Source of the DNA: Sycon ciliatum
Taxonomy: Eukaryota; Porifera; Calcarea; Leucosolenida; Sycettidae
Assembly: GCF_964019385.1 (NCBI RefSeq)
Contig: NC_088646.1
Coordinates: forward strand, 16,058,823-16,122,822
Direction of reading: 5' to 3'
DNA length: 64,000 nt
Part shown: positions 12,901 through 21,899 of the stretch, piece by piece
Position numbering within the stretch: the first letter of the stretch is position 1
Layout of the letters: each line of letters opens with the position of its first letter
Position numbers and translations under genes: made by a program
Notes under the pieces: model-generated
Databases searched by the model: none
What the model was told of the DNA's origin: nothing
Seen by the model: only the letters and a program-made list of their open reading frames with translations

Positions 12901-14233
12901 TGACAAAGATCTAGCTAGTCATTCGTTCTAACCAAAGTGAAGAAGCTGGAAAAGGGATTGTTTGCCATTAGTTATGAGGCTAAAATTGGTCAAATGCGCA
13001 TGCATAGCACACAATGAACACCCAACCGGGTCTGTACATACCTACGCCCTAGTACTGAACTTCGTACATCTGTACAACGCGCAAAAGGTCTATGCAAGCT
13101 GCCACAGTAGGTGTGCATCACTACACAGGGCAGTGGCCGGTCTGTACATAGTGCATCACTACACAGGGCAGTGGCCGGCCTGTACATAGTACATCACTAC
13201 ACAGGGCAGTGGCCGGTCTGTACATAGTACATCATCACTACACAGGGCAGTGGCCGGTCTGTACATAGTGCATCACTACACAGGGCAGTGGCCGGTCTGT
13301 ACATAGTGCATCACTACACAGGGCAGTGGCTGGTCTGTACATAGTGCATCACTACACAGGGCAGTGGCTGGTCTGTACATAGTGCATCACTACACAGGGC
13401 AGTGGCCGGTCCGTACATAGTGCATCACTACACAGGGCAGTGGCCGGTCTGTACATAGTACATCACTACACAGGGCAGTGGCCGGTCCGTACATAGTACA
13501 TCATCACTACACAGGGCAGTGGCCGGTCTGTACATAGTGCATCACTACACAGGGCAGTGGCCGGTCTGTACATAGTGCATCACTACACAGGGCAGTGGCT
13601 GGTCTGTACATAGTGCATCACTACACAGGGCAGTGGCCGGTCTGTACATAGTGCATCACTACACAGGGCAGTGGCTGGTCTGTACATAGTGCATCACTAC
13701 ACAGGGCAGTGGCCGGTCTGTACATAGTGCATCACTACACAGGGCAGTGGCCGGTCCGTACATAGTGCAAGAAAGGCGCCAGAAATGCAGGGATTGACGA
13801 TGAATGCACTCTTTTCTTCCGAAATATTTCTTTGGGATATCCTCTCTCGCTTTGGGCTGTACCCTTGTCTCGGCACTGTAGCAGCTGATAAGAACATACT
13901 GTGCTTCTAATACAATCACAACCTAAAACAAAAGTTCGTTCCATAGCCCAAGAGTTTGGGACTTTGTGCTAAATTGCCAGGACAGTCTTGTTTTACGTGT
14001 ATGTGTACTCGTAAATGGAGTTGGTGCCATTTTGGTGGGCAGTGAGATCATTTGGCATGTTGACCAGACCCATATTCAACCAGTGGATATACCATACCTG
14101 TAGGCAACAGAAAGCGCCCAGAGAGCGGTAGCATTGTAGATGTTGTCTCGAACCGGCGCAACTGGTAAGCTGTTGCTGCCCTTTCTGAACAAGCCGAGCG
14201 TCCCAGACTGCTTCGAGACCAGATGGGTTTTAA
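1415..14233 (-). CDS. PHKB: Phosphorylase b kinase regulatory subunit beta, partial exon set
   Basis: PHKB is the regulatory and scaffold subunit of phosphorylase kinase, which activates glycogen phosphorylase in the cytosol. Exons seen, 5' to 3': 14233-14098, 12453-12354, 11782-11675, 11105-11046, 10746-10610, 7047-6984, 6396-6218, 1787-1730 and about 1494-1415. The first six join in phase. Diagnostic pieces are DNGRGYEMQQSAVKCMR, GHLQ-IDAVALYLL, DEVNFIQNLIYYIE, DYGMWQRG, LLPRESNSKETDAALLP and VYDGVECEWPIF. IDAVAL, DAHHRN and SIGLVKAALESMNG resemble the beta rather than the alpha subunit. Phase shows a short exon is missing between 6984 and 6396, in a CT/GT microsatellite zone. The exons for the RFLRDG region and for the stretch between 1730 and 1494 were not found. 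The start codon and N-terminal exon (above 14233) were not found either. The 3' half should lie off the left edge. Family call sure; exon set incomplete. Confidence 0.85.
1899..2092. mobile_element. Second, diverged copy of the CAAGTCGGCAG foldback MITE
   Basis: It carries the same end blocks as the copy at 1030 (GTTGC-CTTCGTGGGAGCT on the left, CAAGTCGGCAGGAAAAC then GAGCAACACA on the right) and the internal CACGAGAAGTCC block. It is shorter and more diverged. Confidence 0.6.
2216..2356. mobile_element. Small MITE with ACCGTATTTTC ends
   Basis: The left end ACCGTATTTTCAGGAGGATA is matched in inverted form by the right end, which reads ACCATATTTTCCAGAGTATA on the other strand. About 140 bp and non-coding. 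The ends resemble the GTATAAAAGCCGC element at 53989. Confidence 0.5.
2578..2707. repeat. 14-bp tandem repeat, about 9 copies
   Basis: The unit CGAAAGTGTTGTAA is repeated nearly without change, just left of the hAT transposase remnant. It may be a subterminal repeat of that element or an independent minisatellite. Confidence 0.9.
2811..3780 (+). pseudogene. Broken hAT-superfamily transposase (ZBED-like), C-terminal half
   Basis: Fragments match hAT transposases in order: DVPTPWNSSF near 2830, LKDNQWKLTKEIVATL at about 2960-3010, VSAALDPRSCSLGFL at about 3210-3260, DPLDWWKTNADRFP at 3516-3557, and the hAT dimerisation motif SVPSERVFSAAGIIVNK followed by LVFLHAN at 3600-3715. An in-frame TAG lies at 3083-3085, and the later pieces fall in different frames, so it is dead. 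The N-terminal half and BED finger are not visible. Both terminal repeats are unidentified. Confidence 0.85.
3885..3945 (-). ncRNA. Decayed hammerhead-ribozyme motif (Penelope-like type)
   Basis: On the minus strand a degenerate CTGATGA core is followed by an ACCTAACGAGGT stem II, an A-rich box, a CAGC-CA-GCTG stem III and a GUC triplet. Stem I can form from CTG/CGG plus ACTC/GAGT around an internal loop, which is the usual shape in Penelope-like elements. The core is damaged. Confidence 0.5.
4189..4292. repeat. (GT)n microsatellite
   Basis: About 100 bp of almost pure GT with one AA interruption. Open frames here are artefacts. Confidence 0.95.
4697..4752. mobile_element. End fragment of the CAAGTCGGCAG foldback MITE
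   Basis: The block GTCAAGTCAAGTCGGCAG followed by GCGCGAGCTCTAGTGTGGGG matches the right arm of the element at 1030-1332. Confidence 0.55.
4913..5293 (+). CDS. Candidate two-exon small gene, unassigned
   Basis: An ATG at 4913 opens a 101-nt exon (MGALRGALPALRSEMTTQ and onward) ending at a strong GTAAGT donor at 5014. A pyrimidine-rich acceptor near 5247 could join it to 5248-5293, giving 48 residues and a stop. It lies antisense inside a PHKB intron. The alternative acceptor two bases upstream gives an immediate stop. I recognise no family; it may be non-coding. Confidence 0.2.
5588..5630. repeat. (CAG)n(AAG)n microsatellite
   Basis: CAG units run directly into AAG/GAA units. No gene context seen. 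Confidence 0.85.
5869..6080. mobile_element. TA-flanked MITE with ACTGTACAAGCAGAAA ends
   Basis: The left end TACTGTACAAGCAGAAAT matches the inverted right end TACTGTACAGGCAGAAAA. Both ends continue into inner repeats of the word TTCGTC. About 210 bp, non-coding, in a PHKB intron. Confidence 0.7.
6477..6544. repeat. (CA)n microsatellite
   Basis: A pure CA run flanked by GCGCA-type imperfect units. Confidence 0.95.
6772..6966. repeat. (CT)n then (ACGC)n microsatellite
   Basis: About 155 bp of CT, then an ACGC tract ending next to the PHKB exon at 6984-7047. The missing small PHKB exon should lie between here and 6396. Confidence 0.95.
7373..7662. mobile_element. Tigger/mariner-like MITE, TACAGTCGACTC ends
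   Basis: The left end TACAGTCGACTCCACTTATA matches the right end TATACAGTCGACTCGTGATA read on the other strand. Internal words TATAACGAAC and TATAAAGAAC recur. The TA target duplication and CAGT start fit the Tc1/mariner-pogo class. Non-coding. Confidence 0.75.
7663..7860 (-). mobile_element. tRNA-derived SINE
   Basis: On the minus strand it carries a tRNA-like B box (GGTTCGGGTCCTGG) followed by a 3' part ending in TTTTCCCTCAAACCAGTTAA. The same 3' part recurs at about 45955-46000 without the tRNA-like head. The A box is not convincing. Confidence 0.55.
7963..8067. repeat. Tandem duplication, unit about 47 bp, two copies
   Basis: The unit begins TACGCAACTTCGCTATATGG and ends in TAGTTGAC. 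It is repeated once with few differences, just upstream of the integrase-bearing element. Confidence 0.8.
8200..9890 (+). pseudogene. Fossil integrase-bearing element (KRBA2/Ginger-like integrase)
   Basis: The reading frames encode an HHCC integrase zinc-binding region (around 8560-8690, with VNCVLCRKQQ), then an integrase catalytic core fragment with the words QTDNGKEF and GRPYHPQSQ, and an acidic C-terminal tail. The parts are in the family order but split over more than one frame, so the element is broken in at least two places. The integrase type is shared by Ginger DNA transposons, KRBA2-type host genes and LTR elements. No terminal repeats were identified, so the class is left open. It is an old copy inside a PHKB intron. 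Confidence 0.7.
9964..10095. repeat. Tandem duplication, unit about 65 bp, two copies
   Basis: The block starting CATTCAGTCAGGATTTTGTT and ending TTACTGGTTAAGGT appears twice in a row, with almost no difference. Confidence 0.85.
10350..10545. repeat. Irregular repeats of the word ATATAGAGA
   Basis: Words such as AGTTATATAGAGAAT, AGTTGTATAGAGAAAGTC and GACATATAGAGACAGT recur at uneven spacing. Possibly subterminal repeats of the integrase-bearing element upstream. No coding signal. Confidence 0.45.
11460..11616. mobile_element. TA-flanked MITE with ACAGTCGTAGCCAAAGAA ends
   Basis: The left end TACAGTCGTAGCCAAAGAAG is matched by the right end TACAATCGTGACCAAAGAAA on the other strand, both followed by TCCGACTCAC. 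157 bp, mariner-like, between two PHKB exons. Confidence 0.75.
13116..13768. repeat. 38-bp minisatellite, about 17 copies
   Basis: The unit CATCACTACACAGGGCAGTG plus GCCGGTCTGTACATAGTG is repeated with scattered single-base variants and a few units lengthened by an extra CAT. It lies in a PHKB intron. Any open frame across it is an artefact. Confidence 0.95.
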
Positions 14234-14341
14234 CTGCACAGCACAACATTCAGCACAAATAAATGCAATTTCTAGTTACAACAGCCGGAAACAGGCCTGA
14301 GCTGCCACAAGCAAGTATGGAGTGAGGATTTACGTAATGAC

Positions 14342-14822
14342 TACAGTCAGACCTCGTTTATCCGGATCCCTCGCCATCCGGAAGAAAATCGCTGGTTACC
14401 GATGTGCAGCATATGTTATGCATACAACATAACCGGACCTCGCGATCCGCATACCGGTGCATGATTTTGTGTACAAACTGGTTAAAATGTGTACAAAATG
14501 CTTCGTCGTATCCGGTTGCATGTGGCTGGCTAGCGCTTGCAGAAGCTAGTATCAAGGAGTTGTACAAGCAAATGAGGTCCTTGACCTGCTGGGTGTGTGC
14601 GGACAGCACTCAGTTGCATGCACTTGTCATTTTTCTCGCTTGTTTTACATACTGGGCACGCCAGTTGTACTGCATAGGACCTGTCTACATGTATGTATGA
14701 TGTCACTGCTTTTGACATGCCACATGCATATACAGTATGTGTGTTCAGTTATCTGGTTACCTCGCCTATCCGGATATTTTTGTGGAAAACAGATGTGTGC
14801 GGTTAAGCGAGGTCTGACTGTA
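14342..14822. mobile_element. Tigger/pogo-like MITE, TACAGTCAGACCTCG ends
   Basis: The left end TACAGTCAGACCTCGTTTAT matches the right end TACAGTCAGACCTCGCTTAA read on the other strand, and inner copies of TATCCGGAT continue the symmetry. TA duplication. About 480 bp, non-coding. Same family as 17516-17706. Confidence 0.85.
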
Positions 14823-14984
14823 TCAACAACCAGAATTTAAAATTGAACAGCACTATGGCGGGTCGATGGTAAAGATGAATTGTCAATCTTGTTGACGGTA
14901 TGGAACTTTAGGTAGGAATACAGTACTGGTGTTGAGCGTTAGCAAATCACCTGCGTCGGGATCCAACCTCCAATAACGAACATG

Positions 14985-15596
14985 TACGAGGTGAATTTCT
15001 ATTTCTGGACATTTCGAGTAAAACAATTTTTCGTCGCGTGTAGAGTCAAGTCAGTCGAGTTGATAAAGTTTTTTCTTGCCGTAGTTGACAGCTGGGCTGT
15101 TGTAGTTTCTCCTCGTGTCGGTGCCTTGTTGATAGCCTTTGCTTGTGCGGCATTTCAACGGGTTTTGTTGTACTATGTCGCATGAGAATTTTGAATTTTG
15201 AGTAAAATAAGAAGTAATGGACGAATTGTTTGCTTCCCCATGTGCACTCCACTTCAGACGCTGTTTAGTCAGGGACTTGTTGGCTAGAAGTGTGAAGAGG
15301 CCAACTGCAGTCCAGCAATAGAAAAAATAACAAAAATGGTGCAGTATAGGATGCCTATTGATGCTATTATACTTTCATGTCCAGAATTCCATACACTGAA
15401 ATTTAGGCCAAAAATTGGCCTGTCAAAACGTCCTGCTATCAAGTCTCTGGGATCACAGCAAGAGCAATTGTCACATATTTGGAAAGATGAAGGATTAGGC
15501 CATACAATAAATACAAAGATATAAGAAAAATGTAAAACACACAGCCAATGGGGCTCTATTTTATTTGCATGTCCAGAAATTGCTATTCACCTCGTA
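14985..15596. mobile_element. MITE with TACGAGGTGAAT ends
   Basis: TACGAGGTGAATTTCTATTT at the left is matched by TACGAGGTGAATAGCAATTT read inward from the right, both followed by CTGGACAT. About 610 bp, no coding potential. Confidence 0.75.
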
Positions 15597-15599
15597 CCA

Positions 15600-16670
15600 C
15601 ATCCGATGCCGCCACCCAAACTACCACTGTATCCGAGTACAGAGATAAGATGGCATGTCATTCACGGCTCTAGCGTGTGCATGCGGCAGTTATAAATACA
15701 TGACGAATGTATTGACAACGGATACAGTACCAACTGAGGCCAAATATCCACGATTCCTATTTTTCCACCTCTAACTTCTCCTTGGGCTCACACTCTATCA
15801 TAGCTTTCTTTGCAAATTCTCCACTACGGTATTGCACAGTTCAACAATGGACATTCTTATGTATTGGAGAGACTAAAGCTGGTACTGTATTCGAGCATGG
15901 TCACTAATATTCCAACGACTTTGAAGGTACTGTGGGCATCGCCTAAAGCACTGGTCTTTGTCAAAACTTTGGCCACTTATTACCAAACTATGGGAGTAGA
16001 CAAGTGAGGTATCAAATGAATCAGCATACCATGTGCATGTGCATACATGTACATGCTGCTTGGCTCAGCTGTAGGCTGAGCCTACGTACAAACCTACACG
16101 CCATTCACGGTGATCGGGTCACTGTTTACATCTTCCGTACAGGACGTTGAAATTAGCACTGAGCAGTAACAGTTGTTGCCTTACCTTCCTCATGGACCCT
16201 ACACATGCATTTACAAAGATAGGATTCCCTCCGTCTTGAAACTAAAAGGGCTCCGAGAGCCAGATTTTCAGATCGCGGTCCATGTCGTTCCAAAACGTTA
16301 GCTTGAGGAAGCTGTGAATGATAGGACTTTGACGTTACACACTACAACTATGGCGTCACGGTGAAAGTCGTTGGCAGACTCATTATCATTTGTGAGCAAC
16401 AAGCTGGATGAGTCAAGCTACTACGCAGTACCTCAGTGCTTTGGAGTCTAGCAACCAAAGATTTTCTCAGTTCTCCAGCAAAGGAGAGGAGGGTACTCGA
16501 ATTGGCAACAGCAGGCAACTCAAAGCTGATGAGGAACTCTCACAGGACCTGCGATCTGCTTGAAAAGTCTGGCGTTTAAAAATCAAGCACCACGATGCAA
16601 AAAGGTTTATGGTGGAGGAGTTATGACGGGACATTTCTAATGACTATAGCTGATGATACTGAAGGTGATC
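15600..16670. other. Gene-poor stretch
   Basis: No supported gene, RNA or transposon end was seen. A short minus-strand open stretch near 15765-15830 is discussed under rejected items. Confidence 0.5.
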
Positions 16671-16674
16671 ATTA

Positions 16675-17177
16675 GGCCAAGCCAAAGATTACTTGATGAT
16701 CCTCCTTTTTTTCAGAAAAAAATGGGGAGGGCGGCTGGATTTTATTTTTATTTCTTTAAAAGCACTAATGCTTGATCACTGAGGGTGTGTTCGGTTGGTA
16801 CGATCTAGAACAGGATCGAACAGCTGGTGCACATGGAGCAGCCTCATGCCAACCAAGCAGTACTCCAGAAACAGAGCACACTTTTTGTGAAAAGCGTGCC
16901 AAACTTGGTAGCATTCTTCAAAATGTGTGGACATCTACGAGTCACCATGGTCACTTTGTACGGTACAACGAGTGCATGCCAAGTCCAACCCAAAAGCATG
17001 TGATCATTTGGGACCAAAATCAATGTTCCCGGCAGGTTTCACTGCGAAAATGTGAAACTGCTCAGTCACCGTACGTACAGACTGCACTGGACCTCCGAAC
17101 AAAATAAAAAAATCCCGGGCGGCCCCCAAATTTGAGGCGGGCGGGGATGATCATCAAGTATATACTTTGGCTTGGCC
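16675..17177. mobile_element. PIF/Harbinger-like MITE, GGCCAAGCCAAAG ends, TTA duplication
   Basis: The ends are GGCCAAGCCAAAG and CTTTGGCTTGGCC. Both are flanked by TTA (16672-16674 and 17178-17180), the 3-bp duplication typical of PIF/Harbinger. The inner block GGGGAGGGCGG then TTTTATTTTTATTT is shared with the 2.9-kb element at 42133. About 500 bp, non-coding. Confidence 0.8.
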
Positions 17178-17515
17178 TTACAGTCAACTCGTGAATGTCA
17201 CGCCCTTTAAAGTCATGCACTCACGATAGGGACAGAAGTATCCAATCTGTAAGTCACGCAATCGTGAAGAGTTGCACAATTATCATGTTCTCGGATAATG
17301 ATAGTGACGTTCTGACAGCTTATTATCTTGTTACAGTCGTGGATAGTCGCTTCATAACTCGTTCCCATGTGTTTTCTTCTATTTTACAATTATCATGTTG
17401 TACCCAGAACTGAGTGTGCGACTTATTGGAACTAGACTGTATGTGCACTATGATGATGGCAAGCGAAAATAAAATGAATAAGCGTGAGCTTCATCACTAC
17501 AATGTCATGACTGTA

Positions 17516-17706
17516 TACAGTCAGACCTCGCTTAACCGCACACATCCGTTTTCCACAGAAATATCCGGATAGGCGAGGGAACCGGATAATCGAACACACA
17601 TAATGCATGCATGCATGACATATGCTGTGAATTGGTAACCAACGATTTTCTTCCGGATGGCGAGGGATCCGGATAAAAGAGGACCGGATAAGCGAGGTCT
17701 GATTGT
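17516..17706. mobile_element. Tigger/pogo-like MITE, short copy
   Basis: Ends TACAGTCAGACCTCGCTTAA and the inverse of TACAATCAGACCTCGCTTAT. It is an inverted, internally shortened copy of the element at 14342-14822. Confidence 0.85.
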
Positions 17707-17792
17707 ACACTCATTAGTTTCAGGGAGGTTCATCACTAGAGGTGGTATAATATTGCTATAACCATCAACCTGCTTTACAACAAAGTTAGACA

Positions 17793-18102
17793 GGTTGCGC
17801 ACAACGAAAATTCGTAGCTCCGTAACGAAACTTTTTAACGAAAAAAGCTAACGAATATTCGTAAACCGTGAGGTTACGCACAATGTGCGAACTTTTCGTA
17901 GTAGGTCGACGCAGCGAGCGCGCTCGGGTACAGAGAGTCAAGACAGGGAGTTGTAAAATATCAGTATTTTAGCACTCCACGTTACGAAAAATAATGCCGT
18001 AGATCTGCTCTGTTTCGGTCACGTTTGGACGGACCTTCGTAGCAACTTTCGTTACTCGAACCCGGAAGGTCGAAATATTACGAATTTTCGTTGTGCGCAA
18101 CC
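17793..18102. mobile_element. MITE with a perfect 24-bp inverted repeat (GGTTGCGCACAACG)
   Basis: GGTTGCGCACAACGAAAATT at the left is exactly matched in inverted form at 18079-18102. Inner words TACGAA and AACGAA recur. The target duplication is unclear. About 310 bp, non-coding. Confidence 0.8.
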
Positions 18103-18426
18103 TCCCTAGTAAAAAACAGTACCACAATCACAAAGGTCACACCGTTGCATGGACTGTTGAGGAAACATGGCACCCATCCCGCCACCCATATGAATTATCA
18201 ATTTATGTATCGTGTGTATGTGAGCATAACATGTTATACACCTGTAATAAGTTCTTAAAAAAACCTGTAATATTCTTCTGTCTTTGAACATGTGAAAATA
18301 GCAACCCAATCAAGTACATATGAGAATTCTATTTTCTTCACACCAACCTCAGGCTTCAACACTTTGAAATGCACTCACCAAAGTAATAGTAATGATCAAG
18401 GTGTGCTCGCTTTTCCGTGGTTCCAG

Positions 18427-18656
18427 GATCCCCGTCAAACGAAAAAGACCCAGCGACTGTTGATTTGCTGGAAGTCGCAGACATCATTGGTGATGCCCAG
18501 TTTGGCACATATCACACCCGACGTTACCACCACACGTACGCTGCGTTCATGTCAAGCCGAAGCTACAACACCACCTACAAGGACGTCAACCATCAGATTC
18601 AAGAATACGGACGTCAATACCGCATCTGGAAATACAATCGTGTCCTGTTTTTGTAG
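18427..18656 (+). CDS. Unassigned terminal coding exon
   Basis: After a good acceptor (GGTTCCAG at 18419-18426) comes a 230-nt open stretch ending at TAG. It reads SPSNEKDPATVDLLEVADII, then GDAQFGTYHTRRYHHTY, and finishes QYRIWKYNRVLFL. The composition (many Y, H, T and R) looks protein-like and unlike the surrounding repeats. The upstream exons were not found and I do not recognise the family. It could be the 3' end of a plus-strand gene lying in 14-18 kb, or a stray transposon exon. Confidence 0.4.
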
Positions 18657-18699
18657 CTCACTGATAGCTCATTCATCAAGTAATTACAATATTAATACC

Positions 18700-19435
18700 G
18701 TATTATAATTATTTAATTGGCATTTCAAATCATATCTTTTTACATTTTTTCCCGATTTCGTGGTTTTTTGCCGGGAAACTTTCTCAATTTCAAGATCGAG
18801 AAATAATTTCAAATGTAGTATAGTCTACTACAGTAGTACTCGTAGTTACTGTTTCATATGAAAGGTAATCATGTTGGCAATGCCCTGCCTCCAGGAGAAT
18901 TCAGACAACGCGATAGAAAGCGCCCGGGTGGTAGGGATCATTAATTTTATTCTAAGTACTGTACGATAGCCGACATCGATGCGAAAGTCGGTCTCAAAGT
19001 CGACATGAACGTCTTGAACAGGTGAGATCTTTCAATAAATCAATGAAGAACACCCTAAAGAATAATAATAGGGTGTTTGTAGGCTTCCAATCCTTGTGTG
19101 CTGAAGTGAAAATAATATTGAATATAATTATTTGGACGTAAACATATCAACAGACATAAACTGATATTGTACTACAATGTAGATCATTCAGTGGGTATAC
19201 AGTATGCACCCAAGAGCTGGAGCATAAATGGACATGAGAGAAGTTGATTACCCATTATTGTTCAACAAATATAAGGATAGATACTAAACTTTAAGTTGGA
19301 TCAAGCATGATTCACAGTACCGGTATAACTTTCGGCAATGTAACACATTCGACAAGGAAATGCCTACCACGTACTGTCGCAAACATATGTTGCATGTCGC
19401 GCATCGCAGAAAGTGCTACATGTATTGGGAATCGT
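18700..19435. other. AT-rich gene-free stretch
   Basis: No exon, RNA or inverted-repeat signal strong enough to report. Confidence 0.5.
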
Positions 19436-19437
19436 GC

Positions 19438-19439
19438 TT

Positions 19440-19505
<66 letters not shown>

Positions 19506-19506
19506 A
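19438..19506. repeat. (TTG)n microsatellite, about 22 units
   Basis: A pure TTG run. Confidence 0.95.
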
Positions 19507-19915
19507 AAATGTTTACTTTATTGAGTTAAATAAAATGAAAAAAGGATCAGCGACAACGCTGACAATCACACTTCTGTGCACAGCGTTGATGACGATATTT
19601 AATTGAGACGTTTACCTGCAGTTGAAAATAAACAGCAGATGATAGATATCTGATATATGAATCTGTAAGCGTGCACACACATCGAATACGCCAGCAGTGA
19701 GAATTACAACTATAGACAGTGCAGCAACCCTGGACAACAAGAGAGAATGTACATGCCAGACATGAAAGTGAATACACACTCCTTTGACGACACAAACGAC
19801 TCCTCTACGCAATTAAATAGCGTTCAATTCCAGTACAATTCTAGATCAGTAACATAGTTGGTAGCACAACTTTGAGAGGGTACGTACATATTGATGAGGA
19901 GGGGACACATCCGTA

Positions 19916-19918
<3 letters not shown>

Positions 19919-19976
<58 letters not shown>

Positions 19977-19980
19977 TGTG
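19919..19980. repeat. (GT)n microsatellite
   Basis: About 60 bp, nearly pure. Confidence 0.95.
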
Positions 19981-19999
19981 CGTCACGGTGTGTGTAGTG

Positions 20000-20444
20000 C
20001 ATACTTGCCAACCATACCGGTTTTCCCGGTATTATACCGGGAAACTATGGTCACTACCGGCATACCGGGGCTTTTTGACTTTGATCGAAAAACTACTGGT
20101 ATTGGCACTGAACCATGAGTGTTCATAAAAAAAGGTTGTTTTGTGGTGTGACAAGGGCATATGCGGCCCTGCATTTCACAGAATCACACATGTAGGGGTG
20201 ATCTGACAATAAAGAAACTCAGGTTTTGGTCCCCCAATGAACAATGGGTTAGAAACGAATAAAAAGAAAGAAAGAAATTGCCAAAAATTGCGGAAAATAC
20301 GCAAAAATAATCAAAAATTGCCCAAAAAAAGAGAAAATGGCCGAAATAATTGGCGAAAACGAGGAAAATAAGGGAAATGAGAGAAAATTAAGGGAAACTG
20401 GGTGTGCGACTAAGGGATTTGCTTTGGCTGGGTTGGCAAGTATG
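20000..20444. mobile_element. MITE with CATACTTGCCAACC ends
   Basis: CATACTTGCCAACC at the left is exactly inverted at 20431-20444. GTAGTG flanks both sides (19994-19999 and 20445-20450), suggesting a 6-bp target duplication. The interior is rich in AAAATTGCC-type words. Non-coding. Confidence 0.75.
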
Positions 20445-20449
20445 GTAGT

Positions 20450-21840
20450 GGAAACACCACCATTATGGCGCAGTGACCACTTACAGGAGTAGAACTGTGC
20501 AAGTGCACTGTACTTATACACTATACAGCTCGAGTGCATACAATACACATCGTGGCACCGGCGACCATCGCCGGCCACAGTTTGGATTGTTCATAACCCG
20601 CCTTTGATGAAGCAATAGAACATGTCATATCACAGTCATTGTTCTTGACACCATCAGTTTGGATAATAAAATCTAGTGGTTACTATTCCTTGTGCTGAGA
20701 CTCCTGACACTGGGCCAAGACTACAGTATAATACAGCCCTCGGGAGGGGGGGGGGGGGGGGGGGGAGGGGGGGAATTTTTGAAGAGTGCCGTGACATAGA
20801 AGCAGGATTTGAATAGAAGCATACGTGCAAGTACATGTATGTGCACACTACATGCATGACAATGTGCACTGTACAGTGTAGACTGAAGATTTTGACATAG
20901 AAACATGACTGTTTTGAATGATAACTTGAATAGAAGCATGGTTTGAACACCGGCTTATACGGCCGTAAGCACCTGCTTTTATACGCGACACTACAGTATC
21001 ACTTCTGCAAAGCGTGCATCAGGGACATATCATGACACAGCGGACGTACACTGGCTATGATTTTACAGGGTCAAAATTTCCTTCATTCGACAGTTGTGTT
21101 TCGAACTAGGTCCTCACTCTATTCTAAATCTTTCATTTCGCTTTTCTTATGCATTCCCCTCAATTTGGTGTGGCCAGCCATTCAAAGATGCCGAGACTTC
21201 TGGCCGGCTGCCGACGCGGCATGGCAGGTCCCACTAGGACTGCCTCACATCATGCTAGCCAGGCCGTGCGCCCGCTGGGGAGTTGTGCATCTTGTAAAAA
21301 AGAAAAGGGAAAGTCAAACTGGAGAAAGATATGCAGGATCCCCAGTACAATGCCGGCCGCAGAACAGGTGCCTTGACTCGGCCTCAACACGTGAATGATT
21401 AGTATTGATTACACCGTCTCTGAAACACGCATGCACAATCGTACAAGATTGTTTGCAGCCTACAATACTTATGTACACAGTGTACATTTTGTATATGCAA
21501 GAGATTATCTGATATGAATGCAACAAATCACGATAATAATCAACCCTGGACTGGTGGATGATAACGCCAACACTGACGGTATACATGTGCTACCGGTGTG
21601 TCAGTCAGGTCACTCCCAGTGGTGTGACATAATCATTACCAAAGTTACCAGTGTCTGGAGTCCATTTTGGTTGCCTTGGTGTCGATCAACATCCTTACTT
21701 TCAAGTCTTTGTCTCATTTACTAATACTAGAACATCCCGAGTCAGGTAAACCCCACCACTAGCACTGAACAGGCAACACCCAAGTTTTGATAACTATTAA
21801 ACACTAGTAGTAGTAACAGGCTTGTGACCTAGGAACAACT
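20450..21840. other. Gene-poor stretch with G-tract
   Basis: A poly-G/GGGGA tract lies at about 20747-20773. An open stretch at 21149-21376 (MHSPQFGVASHSKMPRLLAG and onward, 75 residues) has no recognisable motif. Words such as GAATAGAAGC link 20800-20945 to the element at 53989. Confidence 0.4.
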
Positions 21841-21855
21841 CATTGACTGATAATG

Positions 21856-21857
<2 letters not shown>

Positions 21858-21892
<35 letters not shown>

Positions 21893-21893
21893 T
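21858..21893. repeat. (AAT)n microsatellite
   Basis: Twelve or so AAT units followed by GATGATG. Confidence 0.9.
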
Positions 21894-21899
21894 GACAGT

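Noticed and set aside
15765-15830. Short minus-strand terminal exon (EFAKKAMIECEPKEKLEVEK)
   Set aside because: An acceptor and a stop exist, but twenty residues without a family are too little to support a gene.
16527-16560. CTGATGAGGAACTC as a hammerhead core
   Set aside because: No complementary stem II and no GAAA downstream.
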